Part shown: positions 5,674-6,171 of the stretch, piece after piece
Layout of the letters: each line of letters starts with the position of its first letter
Numbering within the stretch: the first letter of the stretch is position 1
Assembly (NCBI GenBank): GCA_020347545.1
Contig: CP070731.1
Span: 1,770,827-1,776,997, forward strand
Length of the DNA: 6,171 bases
Direction of reading: 5' to 3'
DNA from: Flavobacteriaceae bacterium
GTDB lineage: Bacteria; Bacteroidota; Bacteroidia; Flavobacteriales; Flavobacteriaceae
Program-made: the position numbers and the translations under genes
The notes under the pieces: model-generated
The model's database searches: none
Told to the model about the DNA's origin: nothing
The model's input: only the letters and a program-made list of their open reading frames with translations

Positions 5674-5700
5674 CACGATTTGGCATCTCTTTTGTTACAT
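5674..5700 (-). promoter_or_regulatory. Candidate ECF-type promoter of the sigma operon
   Basis: On the minus strand TGTAAC (5699-5694) is followed by a 16-base spacer and CGTG (5677-5674). ECF promoters typically combine an AAC-containing -35 box with a CGT-containing -10 box at about this spacing. No exact TAnnTTTG is found between here and the ATG at 5627, which favours an ECF promoter over a housekeeping one. The leader would be about 40 bases. This is a single-site inference. Confidence 0.45.
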
Positions 5701-5728
5701 AAAAAATTAAAAAAAGTGAAAAATTCAT

Positions 5729-5736
5729 TATTTTTG
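5729..5736 (+). promoter_or_regulatory. Candidate -7 element of the S41-like lipoprotein gene
   Basis: TATTTTTG matches TAnnTTTG exactly and lies 23 bases before the ATG at 5760, a normal distance for a short leader. The -33 position holds TTA (5707-5709, 19-base spacer) in place of TTG, so the promoter may be weak or activator-dependent. Confidence 0.5.
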
Positions 5737-5759
5737 AGGTGCTAATAAAAAAATTGAAA

Positions 5760-6171
5760 ATGAAAAGATTGATCCCCCTAATTTTAGGAATGGCTATGAT
5801 GATAGCCTCGTGTAGTGATGATGATTCCATAATTGATGGAGGTGGTAATGATGGCAGCCAGGAGGTTACCCTTGATGAACCGATTAATGATTTTGTATGG
5901 AAAGCGATGAATTCCTGGTACAACTGGCAAACAGATTCTCAAAATCTTGATGATGCAAAAGATGATATTAAAAATGATTATTATACGTTTTTAAACTCTT
6001 ACAATGACGCCGAAGATTTTATGTACCAGTTATGCTACAAACACTGGAGCGTTGTTGGTGATGGAAATGCAGTTGACAGGTTTTCGTGGTTTATAGAGGA
6101 TTATGAAATCCAGGAAAAAGCATTTCAGGGAATTACTACCTCATTTGGATTCAGGTATCAGCCTGTTCAGG
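5760..6171 (+). CDS. S41-type peptidase lipoprotein, N-terminal part (cut by window edge)
   Basis: The frame opens with ATG at 5760 and continues for 137 codons to the right edge. The product begins MKRLIPLILGMAMMIASC, a lipoprotein signal with lipobox IASC and C18 as the acylated residue. SDDDS and a Gly/Asp-rich linker follow. The acidic run right after the Cys resembles the lipoprotein export signal described in Bacteroidota, so the protein is probably surface-exposed. The next region, with FVWKAMNSWYNWQTD (45-59), DAEDFMYQLCY and VDRFSWFIEDYEIQEKAF (about 105-122), matches the N-terminal domain of flavobacterial S41 (C-terminal processing type) peptidases as I know them. The PDZ and catalytic Ser/Lys regions would lie outside the window, so activity cannot be judged. 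The start has an A-rich upstream region and no Shine-Dalgarno. It is divergent from the ECF sigma operon, with 132 bp between the start codons. Confidence 0.75.
   Translation, partial: MKRLIPLILGMAMMIASCSDDDSIIDGGGNDGSQEVTLDEPINDFVWKAMNSWYNWQTDSQNLDDAKDDIKNDYYTFLNSYNDAEDFMYQLCYKHWSVVGDGNAVDRFSWFIEDYEIQEKAFQGITTSFGFRYQPVQ

Noticed and set aside
5691..5700. TTTGTTACAT as a distant copy of the HTH operator
   Set aside because: Only one half resembles the motif and there is no inverted partner; it is better explained as the -35 part of the ECF promoter on the other strand.
5633..5923. Minus-strand 96-codon frame overlapping the sigma/S41 divergent region
   Set aside because: It is antisense to the lipoprotein signal and linker of the S41-like gene and covers both candidate promoters; no domain is visible.
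1..6171. CRISPR array, tRNA, rRNA or insertion sequence
   Set aside because: I saw no regularly spaced direct repeats, cloverleaf-like sequence, ribosomal motif or transposase in either strand.

Overview
The window looks like the chromosome of a marine or soil flavobacterium (Bacteroidota, family Flavobacteriaceae). The DNA is AT-rich and starts mostly lack a Shine-Dalgarno sequence. Promoter-like sites fit the Bacteroidota TTG / TAnnTTTG pattern. The proteins are typical of the family: secreted M1 aminopeptidase, tandem DUF4252 proteins beside an ECF sigma factor, an S41-type lipoprotein, and an M14 carboxypeptidase divergent from a small HTH regulator. I cannot name the genus from sequence alone.

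Layout, left to right. (1) Bases 1-245, minus strand: the N-terminal 81 residues of a cytosolic M14 zinc carboxypeptidase, cut by the left edge. (2) Bases 246-532: a 287-bp AT-rich divergent intergenic region holding four copies of the dyad TTTACA-WW-TGTAAA (one arm is degenerate in two copies). Three copies lie next to the M14 start and one lies 15 bp before the regulator start. (3) 533-919, plus strand: a 128-aa XRE/Cro-type HTH protein, the obvious candidate to bind the dyads, followed by a bidirectional hairpin terminator. (4) 970-3423, minus strand: a complete secreted M1 aminopeptidase with its own TAnnTTTG promoter. (5) 3554-5627, minus strand: a four-gene operon reading sigma factor, overlapping single-span membrane protein (probable anti-sigma), secreted DUF4252 protein, DUF4252 lipoprotein, terminator. 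(6) 5760 to the right edge, plus strand: the start of a lipoprotein resembling flavobacterial S41 peptidases, divergent from the sigma operon.

How the parts may work together. The sigma operon looks like a cell-envelope signalling unit: a sigma factor, a membrane protein with a cytosolic N-terminus to hold it, and two envelope DUF4252 proteins made from the same transcript. A GTAAC-N16-CGTG element upstream suggests autoregulation. The HTH/M14 pair looks like a separate, self-contained repressor-operator circuit. These regulatory readings are inferred from motifs and gene order. The most interesting signal is the four-site operator array, in which three sites contain an exact TAnnTTTG promoter core and one abuts the M14 start codon.
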